A DNA stretch of 24,255 nucleotides, taken from assembly GCA_035291705.1 (NCBI GenBank), contig DATDRM010000299.1, positions 1 through 24,255 on the forward strand, given 5' to 3'. Both the position numbers and the translations under genes were made by a program. Positions 15,663 through 23,760 of this stretch are shown here, one piece after another. Every line of letters begins with the position of its first letter. Positions within the stretch are counted from its first letter, which is position 1. The notes under the pieces were generated by a model. That model did no database searches. It was not told the origin of the DNA and worked only from the letters and a program-made list of their open reading frames with translations. This DNA comes from DATDRM01 sp035291705. GTDB taxonomy: Bacteria > Chloroflexota > Anaerolineae > Anaerolineales > UBA4823.

Positions 15663-16493
15663 TTAAAGGGAACGAATTCTCTTGATGATGCGATTGATCA
15701 GTGAAACCCGCTCTGATTTTTGGGTAGTGGTCATGGGCAGACCGGGTCGACCACGCAGTAAAGAGAGGTTTGGCGAATCCTCTGGTTTAGTCAATTCAAC
15801 CAAACCGGCCTGGATCAATCCATACGCAATCCGTCGGATATCCAGATCGTTTAAATTGGATGCCAAAGCGATTTGGCGGATCGTATTCTTTGGATTGATG
15901 AGATTGACTACGCGCCACTCCGCTGAACTTAAGGTGAGCGTGTGGATATTGGTATTAGGTCGATCGGCAAACTTCAGAGCCATCTCCAGGCTAGGGATTT
16001 CATCGTATAATTGTTCCCTTTCACGCATTTGACGTGAGCTTTCAAGAATGATGTTCTCCAGGTTCACCCGCACAGTGATTTTATCCTCGGGAGGAAATAG
16101 GTCACTTTCGAAGTGAAACGGACTGTTAATCAAGGTGAAGAGCCGTCTGACGGTATCGATAAAATATGATTGCAGACTTGTCAAAATTTCCTGCTGGGTA
16201 AAGTAATTGGCGTTTATCAGAAGTAATCCCAGCTCTTTGTCGCTCATTCCATTGATGCGGGCGCGGATGCCACGATATTGAGCGGTGGTTAATCGGTTGG
16301 TTCGATGGAGGATATTGATCAGGCTGCCGTCTTCATGCCCGGTCTGGGCGTATGCCAATTTGCCACCCCGGAAAAATACCCATACTGATTCGTTCGGGCT
16401 TTCAACGACCAAAGTACCGGTCTTATGAGCCAGGTTTATCAGGTTAAGTAACTGGGCTAAAGTAAAATCCCTGAGATTGCCTTTTAATGCCAT
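15663..16493 (-). CDS. DUF4388 (PATAN-like) protein with C-terminal winged-helix-like region
   Basis: A 276-residue protein. Residues 1-100 (MALKGNLRDFTLAQLLNLI, then HKTGTLVV, VWVFFRGGKLAYAQ) match DUF4388, a module often found beside receivers and small GTPases in Chloroflexota, Deinococcus and myxobacteria. Residues about 195-250 (LSSAEWRVVNLINPKNTIRQIALASNL, then DIRRIAYGLIQAGLVEL) look like a winged helix. The C-terminus is very basic. The ATG at 16493 has GAGG 6-7 nt upstream; the open frame upstream to 16538 is not needed. First gene of the eight-gene run; its promoter must lie in the 81 bp shared with tRNA-Asn, but I see no strong minus-strand match. Confidence 0.87.
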   Translation of the reverse strand: MALKGNLRDFTLAQLLNLINLAHKTGTLVVESPNESVWVFFRGGKLAYAQTGHEDGSLINILHRTNRLTTAQYRGIRARINGMSDKELGLLLINANYFTQQEILTSLQSYFIDTVRRLFTLINSPFHFESDLFPPEDKITVRVNLENIILESSRQMREREQLYDEIPSLEMALKFADRPNTNIHTLTLSSAEWRVVNLINPKNTIRQIALASNLNDLDIRRIAYGLIQAGLVELTKPEDSPNLSLLRGRPGLPMTTTQKSERVSLINRIIKRIRSL

Positions 16494-16531
16494 AAGAGCC
16501 TCACCAATAGAAACACCATGTTTACACTGCC

Positions 16532-16560
16532 TTGACACCCATCCGGCTTATGTATATAAT
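16532..16560 (+). promoter_or_regulatory. Perfect promoter of tRNA-Asn
   Basis: TTGACA (16532-16537), exactly 17 bp, TATAAT (16555-16560). Full match to the sigma-70 consensus at both hexamers. Predicted start about 16567, giving a leader of about 8 nt before the tRNA. Confidence 0.93.
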
Positions 16561-16574
16561 CCTTCTCGCTGCCT

Positions 16575-16648
16575 TCCTCGGTAGCTCAATTCGGCAGAGC
16601 GGGCGGCTGTTAACCGCTAGGTTCCAGGTTCGAGTCCTGGCCGAGGAG
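16575..16648 (+). tRNA. tRNA-Asn (GTT anticodon)
   Basis: A 74-nt cloverleaf. The acceptor TCCTCGG (16575-16581) pairs with CCGAGGA (16641-16647) and the discriminator is G16648. D-arm GCTCAATTCGGCAGAGC, anticodon loop CTGTTAA with GTT at 16609-16611, and T-arm CCAGGTTCGAGTCCTGG. The next bases are CCT, so CCA is not encoded and must be added after 3' trimming. It has a perfect promoter upstream and a strong terminator about 85 nt downstream. Confidence 0.97.
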
Positions 16649-16732
16649 CCTCGGGAAGATGGTAAGTCCTACTCCTCCCCAAAACCATTGCGATTTTCTA
16701 CCCAAATAAAATTTATATTGTTTGATTGTATC

Positions 16733-16771
16733 AAAAAAAGACGCCTCTTCAAGAGCAGGCGTCTTTTTTTT
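16733..16771. terminator. Bidirectional intrinsic terminator between tRNA-Asn and the zinc ribbon gene
   Basis: Near-perfect inverted repeat: a run of seven A, GACGCCT, a 10-nt loop (itself holding a short CTCTT/AAGAG pairing), AGGCGTC, then eight T. The A-run on one side is a U-run on the other strand, so it can end transcripts from both the tRNA (plus) and the gene at 16805-17101 (minus). Confidence 0.93.
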
Positions 16772-16804
16772 GATATACAAAACTGATAGGCGAGAGAGGT
16801 TTAC

Positions 16805-17101
16805 CTAATCTTTGTTGTCCTTGTTTGTCGGTTCTGGTTTAGAAACCGATTCACTTACTTTAGTGTGTTTCACTTCACTTTCTGGCTTGGCATTTCCGTT
16901 TGAACGAGGATTCCCAGACGGGGAGCGATGATCGGTTGAATAAAAACCAGAGCCCTTAAAAACGACACCCACCGGAGAGTATATTTTTCGCAGGGCTTTT
17001 TTCGAGCACTCCGGACAACGTGCCAAAGAGGATTCGTCGAAATTTTGATAGCGTTCAAATCGAACGCCACAGTTTTCGCATTGATAAACATAAACCGGCA
17101 T
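16805..17101 (-). CDS. FmdB family zinc ribbon protein
   Basis: A 98-residue protein from the ATG at 17101 (ribosome site GAGGTG, 5 nt upstream). The zinc ribbon has CxxC pairs C8/C11 and C29/C32 in YQCENCG and CPECSKK, followed by KIYSPVGVVFKGSGFYSTD, the standard FmdB_CxxC_SSSS motif and tail. The last 40 residues are charged and probably disordered (Lys, Glu, Ser, Pro). The domain is named from an amidase/formamidase regulatory locus, but its function is generally unknown, and a nucleic-acid role is inferred only from zinc ribbon type. It has its own promoter and ends at the bidirectional terminator. Confidence 0.93.
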   Translation of the reverse strand: MPVYVYQCENCGVRFERYQNFDESSLARCPECSKKALRKIYSPVGVVFKGSGFYSTDHRSPSGNPRSNGNAKPESEVKHTKVSESVSKPEPTNKDNKD

Positions 17102-17148
17102 CAAGCACCTCAGAACCACAAGGCATTAATAGAATCTATCGACTTTAG

Positions 17149-17177
17149 ATTATATCTCGGCAGAGACGGGATGGCAA
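17149..17177 (-). promoter_or_regulatory. Promoter of the FmdB-type gene
   Basis: On the minus strand TTGCCA (17177-17172), a 17-bp spacer, TATAAT (17154-17149): 5/6 and 6/6 matches. Predicted start near 17142, about 40 nt before the ATG at 17101. This separates the gene from the histidine kinase gene upstream. Confidence 0.82.
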
Positions 17178-17218
17178 GGCTGGTTTAGCTAGAATTTTGA
17201 TAGAAGATTGTTAACAAA

Positions 17219-19567
17219 TTATTGGGAGGGTATAGTTTGGTCCAATTCAGCCAGAGGTAGGGTGAACAGGAAAGAGCTGCCTCCCTGTGGGGTTGAATCC
17301 ACCCAGATGCGTCCTCCATGAGCCTCGACCGCCATGCGGCAATAGGCTAATCCTAAACCGGAGCCTCGCCTGCGCCCAACCTGGCCAGGCACCTGGCTGA
17401 AACGATCAAAAACTTTATCCCGGTATTCCTCAGGGATCCCTGGACCGGTATCTCTGACCTGAACTGTCACTAAATTGTTTTGATAAAGGGCCACAGAGAC
17501 GGTGATTCGTCCATGTTCAGGTGTGAATTTGATGGCATTATCCACCAGATTACCCAAAACGCGGAGGATCTTATTCTGATCAAGGCGGATTAGAGGAAAA
17601 TCGGGTGGCACTTCGTTTCGCATAGTTATGCCATATTCTGCCGCCTGTTTGGCTAACTCGGAGAGAGTATGTTCGACTAATGTCCTCAGGTGGGCTGAGG
17701 TCAGGTTTAATTCGATTTTACCGGCTTGCATACGGGCAATCTCGAGCAGGGATTCAACCATGCTCAAGACGCGCTGCGCACTTCGCCGGGCAATGCCAAT
17801 TGCCGGTTGCGTCATTCCACCCGGGTCGTTATCGGCGACCGATTCCCCGACAACATCTAGCGCGCCAAGCACAGCGCTGATCGGTGACCGCAGGTCGTGG
17901 ATCAGGGTTTCGCTGATCAAGTCCCGGGCTTGTCGGATTTGAAATTCATCGGTAATGTCTCTCAAGACGATCACCCAACCGATAACCTGGCTATTTTGAC
18001 TAAGGACTGGAACAAGAGTCCTTTCCAGAAAACGCTCTGGTTTATGATCAGCAAGCGTAAAGGTGACTTTGGCAGTTAGCTGTGTGTCTCCCTCGATTAA
18101 TTTAGCGATCAGGTCTTCCGCCTCGTGGTGGGAAAAGCCAAATGTTTGCAGGAGTGGCTGTGGAAAATCCCGCAATCTCTTTCCAATAAAATCGGATTGA
18201 GGCAAGCCAGTTAAAGAGGCTATAACTTCATTGGCTAGAGTGATGCGCCCATCCGTTTCTATCAGGGCTATTCCTTCGCCGACAGAGTTCAACACGGCTG
18301 CTAAGCGGTCTCGTCCGAGAGTGATGTCTGTAAAGAGTAAGGCGTTATGCAGGGCGATTTCAATAGCCACACTGGTTTGGCCGGAAAGGATTGTAAGTAG
18401 ATTTAGATTATCTTGAGTGAATTCGATGTCCGGGGAGGTTGAGAATAAAGCCAGACAGCCGATGGCATGGTCCGAGGCAATTAATGGGACGCCGATCCAG
18501 GCATAGGGGGCATCTTCATCACCCGGCAGCCCAATCTGGGTAAGCTGTTCCCGGGCGTGATGAGCCAGTAGGATCGGTTCCCTATTTAGGATGACGCGAT
18601 CCGTCAAACGGTTCATCAGTGGGCGTCTCGGCCACTGATGGCGTTGCCCATTTTTAACCGCCAATGGATACCAGATCTGATGAATTCCTGAATCGTAAAG
18701 GGCAACATAAAAATTATCGACGCCGAGGAGTCTGGTAACCTGCTCATGGATGGCTTTCAGCAGATTTTCTAGATCGAGGGTTGAATTGAGCGAGTGGCTG
18801 ATCTGGTTTAATGCAATGAATTCTTGCGATCTGCGTTCCAGGTGGCCACGTGCAGAATCAAAATTATGCAGAGGAATCGCAATGAAAGTAGAAATAAATC
18901 CCAGCATCGCCAGAGTGCCAAGGTGAAGGGCTGGAAAGGTTAGCAACGCAAATAGAGCCAGGGATACAGGCATGATCTCTAATAATGCTAAGGTAGCAAA
19001 ATCCCGGCGCATGCTGGAGCTGCCAAGTTTGTTTTGAAGGCTAACGTTGGCAAGGAAAAGCCCCGAATGGAGAAAACCCACAAGCAAACCAACGGTCAAA
19101 ACACTCGTCCAAGGCTGATATGACCCAAGAAGTCGATCGCCGATGCCGCCTTGCCACTCGTAGATTGTTAATCCAACAACCAGAGGAATCAGATTTAAGC
19201 TGAATTCATATCCAAGAGCGATCCATTGAACCTGGTCACCCATTTTCTTCCCTTTGCGGCGGTTAGGAAGTGCCTGGGGAAGGATATATCCCGCGAGGAT
19301 GCCTAAGAAGCACGCCCAACCGATCCCTGGGGTACCATATAAAATTCCTCCACCCAACATAATCCAATTAATTAAGCTAAATTTTGAATCGAATAATATG
19401 AGTGGAAAATTGCTTAGAATGGCGATGAACGATCCAGCTAAAAGCACGAACCCTACTTTTAATGGTGCTGGGGGGAAAAGTAAGGTGCTAACGATAAGCA
19501 AGATAACACCGACGGTGAGCACCAGCAAGCGGAAAAAGATAAAGGTGGGTTCCCTTGACTTGGTCAT
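17219..19567 (-). CDS. Polytopic sensor histidine kinase with GAF and PAS domains
   Basis: A 782-residue kinase from the ATG at 19567. The first ~235 residues have about eight hydrophobic spans, a MASE-like membrane sensor. A short helical linker (DSARGHLERRSQEFIALNQ) leads to a GAF domain (about 265-425) and a PAS domain (about 435-545, LAAVLNSVGEGIALIETDGRI). The phospho-acceptor is H557 in LIHDLRSPIS, so the H-box has Asp in place of the usual Glu. The HATPase has LGNLVDNAIKFTPE, DTGPGIP and GSGLGLA. Activity looks intact. No receiver is adjacent, making it an orphan. It follows the TPR protein by 10 nt without an evident ribosome site, suggesting coupling, and the TPR protein may be a partner. 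Confidence 0.93.
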   Translation of the reverse strand: MTKSREPTFIFFRLLVLTVGVILLIVSTLLFPPAPLKVGFVLLAGSFIAILSNFPLILFDSKFSLINWIMLGGGILYGTPGIGWACFLGILAGYILPQALPNRRKGKKMGDQVQWIALGYEFSLNLIPLVVGLTIYEWQGGIGDRLLGSYQPWTSVLTVGLLVGFLHSGLFLANVSLQNKLGSSSMRRDFATLALLEIMPVSLALFALLTFPALHLGTLAMLGFISTFIAIPLHNFDSARGHLERRSQEFIALNQISHSLNSTLDLENLLKAIHEQVTRLLGVDNFYVALYDSGIHQIWYPLAVKNGQRHQWPRRPLMNRLTDRVILNREPILLAHHAREQLTQIGLPGDEDAPYAWIGVPLIASDHAIGCLALFSTSPDIEFTQDNLNLLTILSGQTSVAIEIALHNALLFTDITLGRDRLAAVLNSVGEGIALIETDGRITLANEVIASLTGLPQSDFIGKRLRDFPQPLLQTFGFSHHEAEDLIAKLIEGDTQLTAKVTFTLADHKPERFLERTLVPVLSQNSQVIGWVIVLRDITDEFQIRQARDLISETLIHDLRSPISAVLGALDVVGESVADNDPGGMTQPAIGIARRSAQRVLSMVESLLEIARMQAGKIELNLTSAHLRTLVEHTLSELAKQAAEYGITMRNEVPPDFPLIRLDQNKILRVLGNLVDNAIKFTPEHGRITVSVALYQNNLVTVQVRDTGPGIPEEYRDKVFDRFSQVPGQVGRRRGSGLGLAYCRMAVEAHGGRIWVDSTPQGGSSFLFTLPLAELDQTIPSQ

Positions 19568-19577
19568 GCTGTGCTGA

Positions 19578-21404
19578 TCAAGGCTGGTGCGTACCGGTAG
19601 GAGGAGCACCGGAAGCGCTGGGGGTGGGAGATGGTGTCAGGGATGGGTGCGGGCTTGGGGTTAGCTTTGTTGCAACAGGTGTTACCCGAGTTAGGGTTGG
19701 CGAACGGCTGGGCTGTGGTGTGAGGAAAGCCAGGTTCTTTTGTGCGAATACTATCCATTCTATCGGGACTGCTGGTTTGGGCAACCTCAATAATGCTTGC
19801 CAGTCCTTGGTTGCGGCGTTTTTCTCCCCCAAGGCTTCCAAAGCTATTGCGCGCCAATAATAAACCTCAGCCAGTTGACGGTCGTCCTTAGATAGGTCCT
19901 GGCTGCCTGAGATCTGGTTCACTGCATCCTCGAGGCGATCGGCGAGGAGTAAAGCCCTGCCTAGCCCAAGGCTAGCTGCAAAAGATTCGCGGTCCAGGTT
20001 GCGGGCGATGAAAAGATCGTTGACGGCTAATTGTCCTTCTTCTAAGGCCAGGTAAGTCAGTCCGCGGTAAAGGAGAGCGGAAAAGAGGTCTTCCTGAAAT
20101 TTTAAGGCTTGGTCGAATGCTTCGATGGCCGCTTGGTAGTCATCACTCTGTTCGAAGATCGCCTGTCCCAACATTGACCAGGCTTGGGCGTTATCCGTTT
20201 CGAATTGTAGATAAGTGTGAAGGTATTGGCTTGCTTTTACCGGTTCCCCAGATTGTAGATAGGATTGGCCAAGTACAAGGTAAGCCGGTAAAAGGGTCAG
20301 ATCCATGTCATGGGCAAACTGCGCAGATTGAAGAGCAGCAGCGTCTTCTCCCTGTGCGAGATAAATATACGCGCGGTAAAGGTAAAGTAAGGGGGATTCT
20401 GGTGATAGCTGTTCGAACAAGCCTAAATCTTCCAGGGCTGCCTCGTGATCGCCTAACTGAGAGTAGTATGCCGATCGTTCAAGATATGCCTCTGCCAGGT
20501 ACGGGTCTAGCTGGATGGCGTGATCGAGATCACCGATGATATTCGCAGTCGGATCGAGAGCAATTGAGACACGCGCCCGTCCTAGGTACGCGGGAGCGAA
20601 GTTGGCATCGATTGTTATAGCCTGTTCATACGCGGCTTTGGCTTTCTCCAGATCGCCAATTAACCGCTGAGCTTCCCCGATATAGTAATGTGCATCAGCG
20701 GCTTGCGGTTCAATCTGGGCGGCCTGTGTCATGAAATTCAGCATGCCCTCCAGGTCACCACTGTGGAAAGCGCGTAAGCCGGCCCGGAAAGCTTCGCTGA
20801 TTGGATGGGGTGTGTCGACATAGAGGGGGGTTGGCGTATAGGTGGCCTTAAGAAGCATCCACAGGGGTGTTGGGCTAGCAGAAGTCGGTGTTGGAATGCG
20901 CAAGCGAGGCGTTTTGGTGGGTGTCAAGGTGACAGTTAGGGTCGCTGTCCAGGGCTTTGGTGTAATGGTCAACGGCATTTCGGCAAAAAAACCACCGGCC
21001 CGCCAACGGAACCCGAAAAAACTTGCCAACATTACAAAAACTAACAGGATTCCGGCTCCAAGGAGGGTCAGTCTCTTACCTTTTAAACTGGATGACTTAC
21101 CTTCTTCGTCTACTGCCCATTTCCTGCGGACAGGCAGTGACGGGGTCAGGTCTTCTGCTGGTGGTAATGATCCATTCAACACCAGCCCAAGCCGCGCAAC
21201 CCGGTTATCCGGATCTAAACGCAGAGCATTTTGCAGGCAGTAGACTCTCTCTTTAGGTGAGTCGACGACCGAGCTCATCCATAACCAATAGGTCGGATTG
21301 GATTGGTCGGCTCGCAGCAAGCGTGTCAGCAGATCCCGTGCCCGCTCTCGCTGGCCTTGGGCAACCGCGTCTAGTGCCTCCCGAAACATCCCTTCTTCGG
21401 CCAT
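19578..21404 (-). CDS. Membrane-anchored tetratricopeptide repeat protein with Thr/Pro-rich linkers
   Basis: A 608-residue protein from the ATG at 21404 (GAGG, 6 nt upstream); a longer frame to 21449 is possible. Residues 1-75 form a TPR-like N-terminal module (ARDLLTRLLRADQSNPTYWLWMSSVV). One transmembrane helix at about 111-132 follows a basic patch, so the N-terminus is inside. A Thr/Pro-rich linker (about 145-200) leads to many tandem TPR units (about 205-555), for example AHYYIGEAQRLIGDLEKAKAAYEQAI and APAYLGRARVSI. The last 45 residues are again Ser/Thr/Pro rich. The TPR part should face outward and bind proteins. It is followed 10 nt later by a histidine kinase gene, which hints at a shared role. 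Function otherwise unknown. Confidence 0.88.
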   Translation of the reverse strand: MAEEGMFREALDAVAQGQRERARDLLTRLLRADQSNPTYWLWMSSVVDSPKERVYCLQNALRLDPDNRVARLGLVLNGSLPPAEDLTPSLPVRRKWAVDEEGKSSSLKGKRLTLLGAGILLVFVMLASFFGFRWRAGGFFAEMPLTITPKPWTATLTVTLTPTKTPRLRIPTPTSASPTPLWMLLKATYTPTPLYVDTPHPISEAFRAGLRAFHSGDLEGMLNFMTQAAQIEPQAADAHYYIGEAQRLIGDLEKAKAAYEQAITIDANFAPAYLGRARVSIALDPTANIIGDLDHAIQLDPYLAEAYLERSAYYSQLGDHEAALEDLGLFEQLSPESPLLYLYRAYIYLAQGEDAAALQSAQFAHDMDLTLLPAYLVLGQSYLQSGEPVKASQYLHTYLQFETDNAQAWSMLGQAIFEQSDDYQAAIEAFDQALKFQEDLFSALLYRGLTYLALEEGQLAVNDLFIARNLDRESFAASLGLGRALLLADRLEDAVNQISGSQDLSKDDRQLAEVYYWRAIALEALGEKNAATKDWQALLRLPKPAVPIEWIVFAQKNLAFLTPQPSRSPTLTRVTPVATKLTPSPHPSLTPSPTPSASGAPPTGTHQP

Positions 21405-21425
21405 TATTGCCTCTCGAGTGAGTTT

Positions 21426-21454
21426 AGCATAGGCAAGCCTAACCATCAAGTCGA
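21426..21454 (-). promoter_or_regulatory. Possible promoter of the TPR/histidine kinase pair
   Basis: On the minus strand TCGACT (21454-21449), 17 bp, TATGCT (21431-21426), four of six matches at the -35. Its predicted start near 21419 gives a short leader before the ATG at 21404. Weak, but no better candidate lies in the 104-bp divergent region. Confidence 0.35.
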
Positions 21455-21495
21455 GGGAAGTCGCCTTATATAACTGTAAGCTTTTTACCTCAGAG

Positions 21496-21501
21496 TATAA
21501 T
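21496..21501 (+). promoter_or_regulatory. -10 element of LysM gene, leaderless position
   Basis: TATAAT at 21496-21501 ends 7 nt before the ATG at 21509, so the predicted transcription start is at or next to the first base of the start codon. No -35 consensus is evident at 17 bp (ACTGTA). No Shine-Dalgarno precedes the gene, consistent with a leaderless mRNA. Confidence 0.6.
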
Positions 21502-21508
21502 CACAGCT

Positions 21509-22486
21509 ATGCCTCATTTGGTTCGCAGACTTTTAATTGTGCCATGGATAGTAATAATTGTACTTTACATCGGCGCTTGTATGCGGGTAAACCCCACTCA
21601 TACGCCCACAACAACAACCCGCTATTTGCTGACATCTTACCTGACCATTACTCCCAGTCGGGCGCCTTTAATCCCAACCCTGGTCCTGAAAACACCGACC
21701 CTCAAGGCGACGATAACTCCCACGCCGATAACTTATACGGTTGTCAAAGGCGATACAATGCTGGGGATTGCCATACGCTTTGGCGTCACCCTAGAAGAAC
21801 TGATGGTAGCCAATCCTCAAGTGAATCCACGCATCTTATCAATTGATACGATTCTGGTCATTCCGCTTGGGGAAAGCAGTCCTGCCCTTCCAGCTACACC
21901 AATTCCCTTACCAATCACAATAGATGAGCCAGACTGCTTTTCGACTGCCAGTGGAGGCGCTTGGTGTTTCCTACTGGTAAAGAATACACGAAACGAACCT
22001 GTGGAAAACGTTGCGGCGCGTATTCTATTAATTTCATCTCAAAGCGAAGTGGTAGTCGAGGGCGTCGCCATCCCACCCTTGAATCTGGTTCCCCCTGAAA
22101 CAGCTATACCTTTGATATATTATTTCACCCCGCCTCTGCCGGAAACTTATAAGCCAATTGCAGAGTTGCTGAGTGCCCTTCCAGTTACTGAGGGTGACGA
22201 ACGTTACCTTTCTGCCAGGCTCAAGATCCTAAGCGAGGCAATCGAACCAAATGGGCTTCAGGCTACCGTCAAGGGCGAGGTGAGTCTGCCAAAGAGAAGT
22301 CAGCCTGCTAACCAAACCTGGATCGCAGTAGTGGCCTACGGTACGAATGGGGAAGTGGTTGGGGTTAGAAAATGGGAGGCGAATTCAGCGCTCGAAGCGG
22401 GTGAGGACCTGCCATTTGATATCACTGTTTATAGCCTTGGACCCCCCATTGAGAGGGTAGAGGTCTTAGTGGAGGCGAGGCCGTAA
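21509..22486 (+). CDS. LysM domain lipoprotein
   Basis: A 325-residue protein. It has a lipoprotein signal with lipobox IGAC (Cys24), a Thr/Pro-rich linker (about 28-75), then one LysM domain at about 76-120 (YTVVKGDTMLGIAIRFGV, LEELMVANPQ, LVIPLG), which binds glycan in cell walls or similar polymers. The C-terminal 200 residues form a beta-rich region (CFLLVKNTRNEPVENVAARI) that looks like a FxLYD/DUF3426-type immunoglobulin-like fold, including two Cys (about 143 and 152) that could pair. It is probably surface anchored. The gene is expressed divergently from the TPR/kinase pair and ends 25 nt before the convergent M50 protease gene, with no terminator hairpin visible. No ribosome site; see the -10 element. 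Confidence 0.88.
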   Translation: MPHLVRRLLIVPWIVIIVLYIGACMRVNPTHTPTTTTRYLLTSYLTITPSRAPLIPTLVLKTPTLKATITPTPITYTVVKGDTMLGIAIRFGVTLEELMVANPQVNPRILSIDTILVIPLGESSPALPATPIPLPITIDEPDCFSTASGGAWCFLLVKNTRNEPVENVAARILLISSQSEVVVEGVAIPPLNLVPPETAIPLIYYFTPPLPETYKPIAELLSALPVTEGDERYLSARLKILSEAIEPNGLQATVKGEVSLPKRSQPANQTWIAVVAYGTNGEVVGVRKWEANSALEAGEDLPFDITVYSLGPPIERVEVLVEARP

Positions 22487-22511
22487 GATGTGAAGCACAA
22501 AGTGTGTAATA

Positions 22512-23741
22512 TTAACCACTGAACATGCTAAGAGGGATTGGAGTGAAGACCAGCACGAAAATCAGCAACCCTAGAATGGCAAGGGCCTTTCTTCTTGTAT
22601 CTAGGGTAGTGATCTGGTCGAGAGGTTCTGCGTATACTCGCCCAAACACGAAAATCAGGAATGCCCATAGCCACCATCCCGACCAAACCGTGCCCAGAGC
22701 GATCATGAGCACCAGAACGAAGGGCAAAATAGTACGGGCTTTCTTGCCCAGCAGAACAAAGAGCACATGCCCACCATCGAGTTGCCCTGCCGGAATCAGG
22801 TTCAAAGCGGTGATTAACAGTCCAGCCCACCCCGCCCAGGCGACAGGGTGTAATAATACGTCCTGACCTCCAAATGGGATTGGTTGGCCAGTAAAGAAAT
22901 AGCGAATCCAATATATAAATGGATTGAGATCGCCGAAGCTCAATGGGTGAGGTAACCATTGACCGAAGACAAGAAATTTAACAAATAGGTAAAGAATGGA
23001 GTTTCCTTCCAGGCTGAATGATTGTCCTGAGTGCAAGAACCCCGGCAGTTGATCGATCTTCGAAAGGTAAAGACCGAGCATTAGTACTGGTAAGGCAACA
23101 ACTAAGCCGGCCATAGGGCCAGCGATGCCGATATCCAGCAAGATGCGTTTATTCCTTGGGGGTTCTTTGAGCTGAATGAACGCGCCCATTGTGCCGAAGG
23201 GGCTAAGTGGGAATGGGATGAAATAAGGCAATGTGACAGCAGTGCGGTGGTAACGCGCAGCCAGGTAGTGACCAAATTCATGGGCCATCAGGATGGCTAA
23301 CAAGCTGGCTGTGAATGCCAGAGCCTGACCTAGTGTAGGCAACAGGTATGGCAAGACCAGGCTGAGATCTGTTGTCAAAGGACCATTATATTGAGCCAGA
23401 ATCCCGGCAAACAGCATGCTGAGCAAAGTGAGAATAAAAAGCACCAGGTTTATCCAGGGATTGGAGGGGCGTGTGCGGAGGCTGCCTTTCATTAAAGCGA
23501 TAGTATGTTTACCAGCCTCTTCACGGAATAGGGGGATAACGTCCATCGAGTGGAGTGCGGTCGATAATTTCTCGTAAGCTGCCGCAGCGTCCTCAATCAG
23601 GCGCCCGCGGTAACGCACCAGAAAGTATTGTTTCTCATCACCCCAAGTGATTTCTTCAATGGATAAAACTCGTTTAACCTGGAGTGAATAGGGATCGATC
23701 GGCGAGGTGTATGGCAATGATTGGGTGTAAGGGATACTCAT
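22512..23741 (-). CDS. M50 family site-2 (intramembrane) metalloprotease, EGY-like
   Basis: A 409-residue polytopic protease that cleaves transmembrane segments. The zinc site HEFGH is at 154-158 in LLAILMAHEFGHYLAARY. The second motif, NLIPAGQLDGGH with D322, supplies the third ligand. Residues 1-90 form a soluble N-terminal domain, as in EGY-type proteases of cyanobacteria and plastids; the PYFIPFPLSPFGTMGAFIQ segment after the HExxH helix is also characteristic. All catalytic residues are intact. The ATG at 23741 fits; the frame stays open upstream through selC but cannot be coding there. It has no Shine-Dalgarno and sits 19 nt after the tRNA-Sec 3' end on the same strand. The substrate could be a membrane-bound anti-sigma factor, none seen here. 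Confidence 0.93.
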   Translation of the reverse strand: MSIPYTQSLPYTSPIDPYSLQVKRVLSIEEITWGDEKQYFLVRYRGRLIEDAAAAYEKLSTALHSMDVIPLFREEAGKHTIALMKGSLRTRPSNPWINLVLFILTLLSMLFAGILAQYNGPLTTDLSLVLPYLLPTLGQALAFTASLLAILMAHEFGHYLAARYHRTAVTLPYFIPFPLSPFGTMGAFIQLKEPPRNKRILLDIGIAGPMAGLVVALPVLMLGLYLSKIDQLPGFLHSGQSFSLEGNSILYLFVKFLVFGQWLPHPLSFGDLNPFIYWIRYFFTGQPIPFGGQDVLLHPVAWAGWAGLLITALNLIPAGQLDGGHVLFVLLGKKARTILPFVLVLMIALGTVWSGWWLWAFLIFVFGRVYAEPLDQITTLDTRRKALAILGLLIFVLVFTPIPLSMFSG

Positions 23742-23750
23742 AGTATTATT

Positions 23751-23756
23751 AATATA
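23751..23756 (-). promoter_or_regulatory. Possible -10 element of the M50 gene just inside the selC-M50 gap
   Basis: TATATT (minus strand, 5/6 match) ends 9 nt before the ATG at 23741, the same spacing seen at the two apparently leaderless genes of this window. A TCGACT 18 bp upstream, part of the tRNA T-loop, could serve as a -35 (4/6). The alternative is processing of a selC-M50 transcript. Confidence 0.4.
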
Positions 23757-23760
23757 TAGG

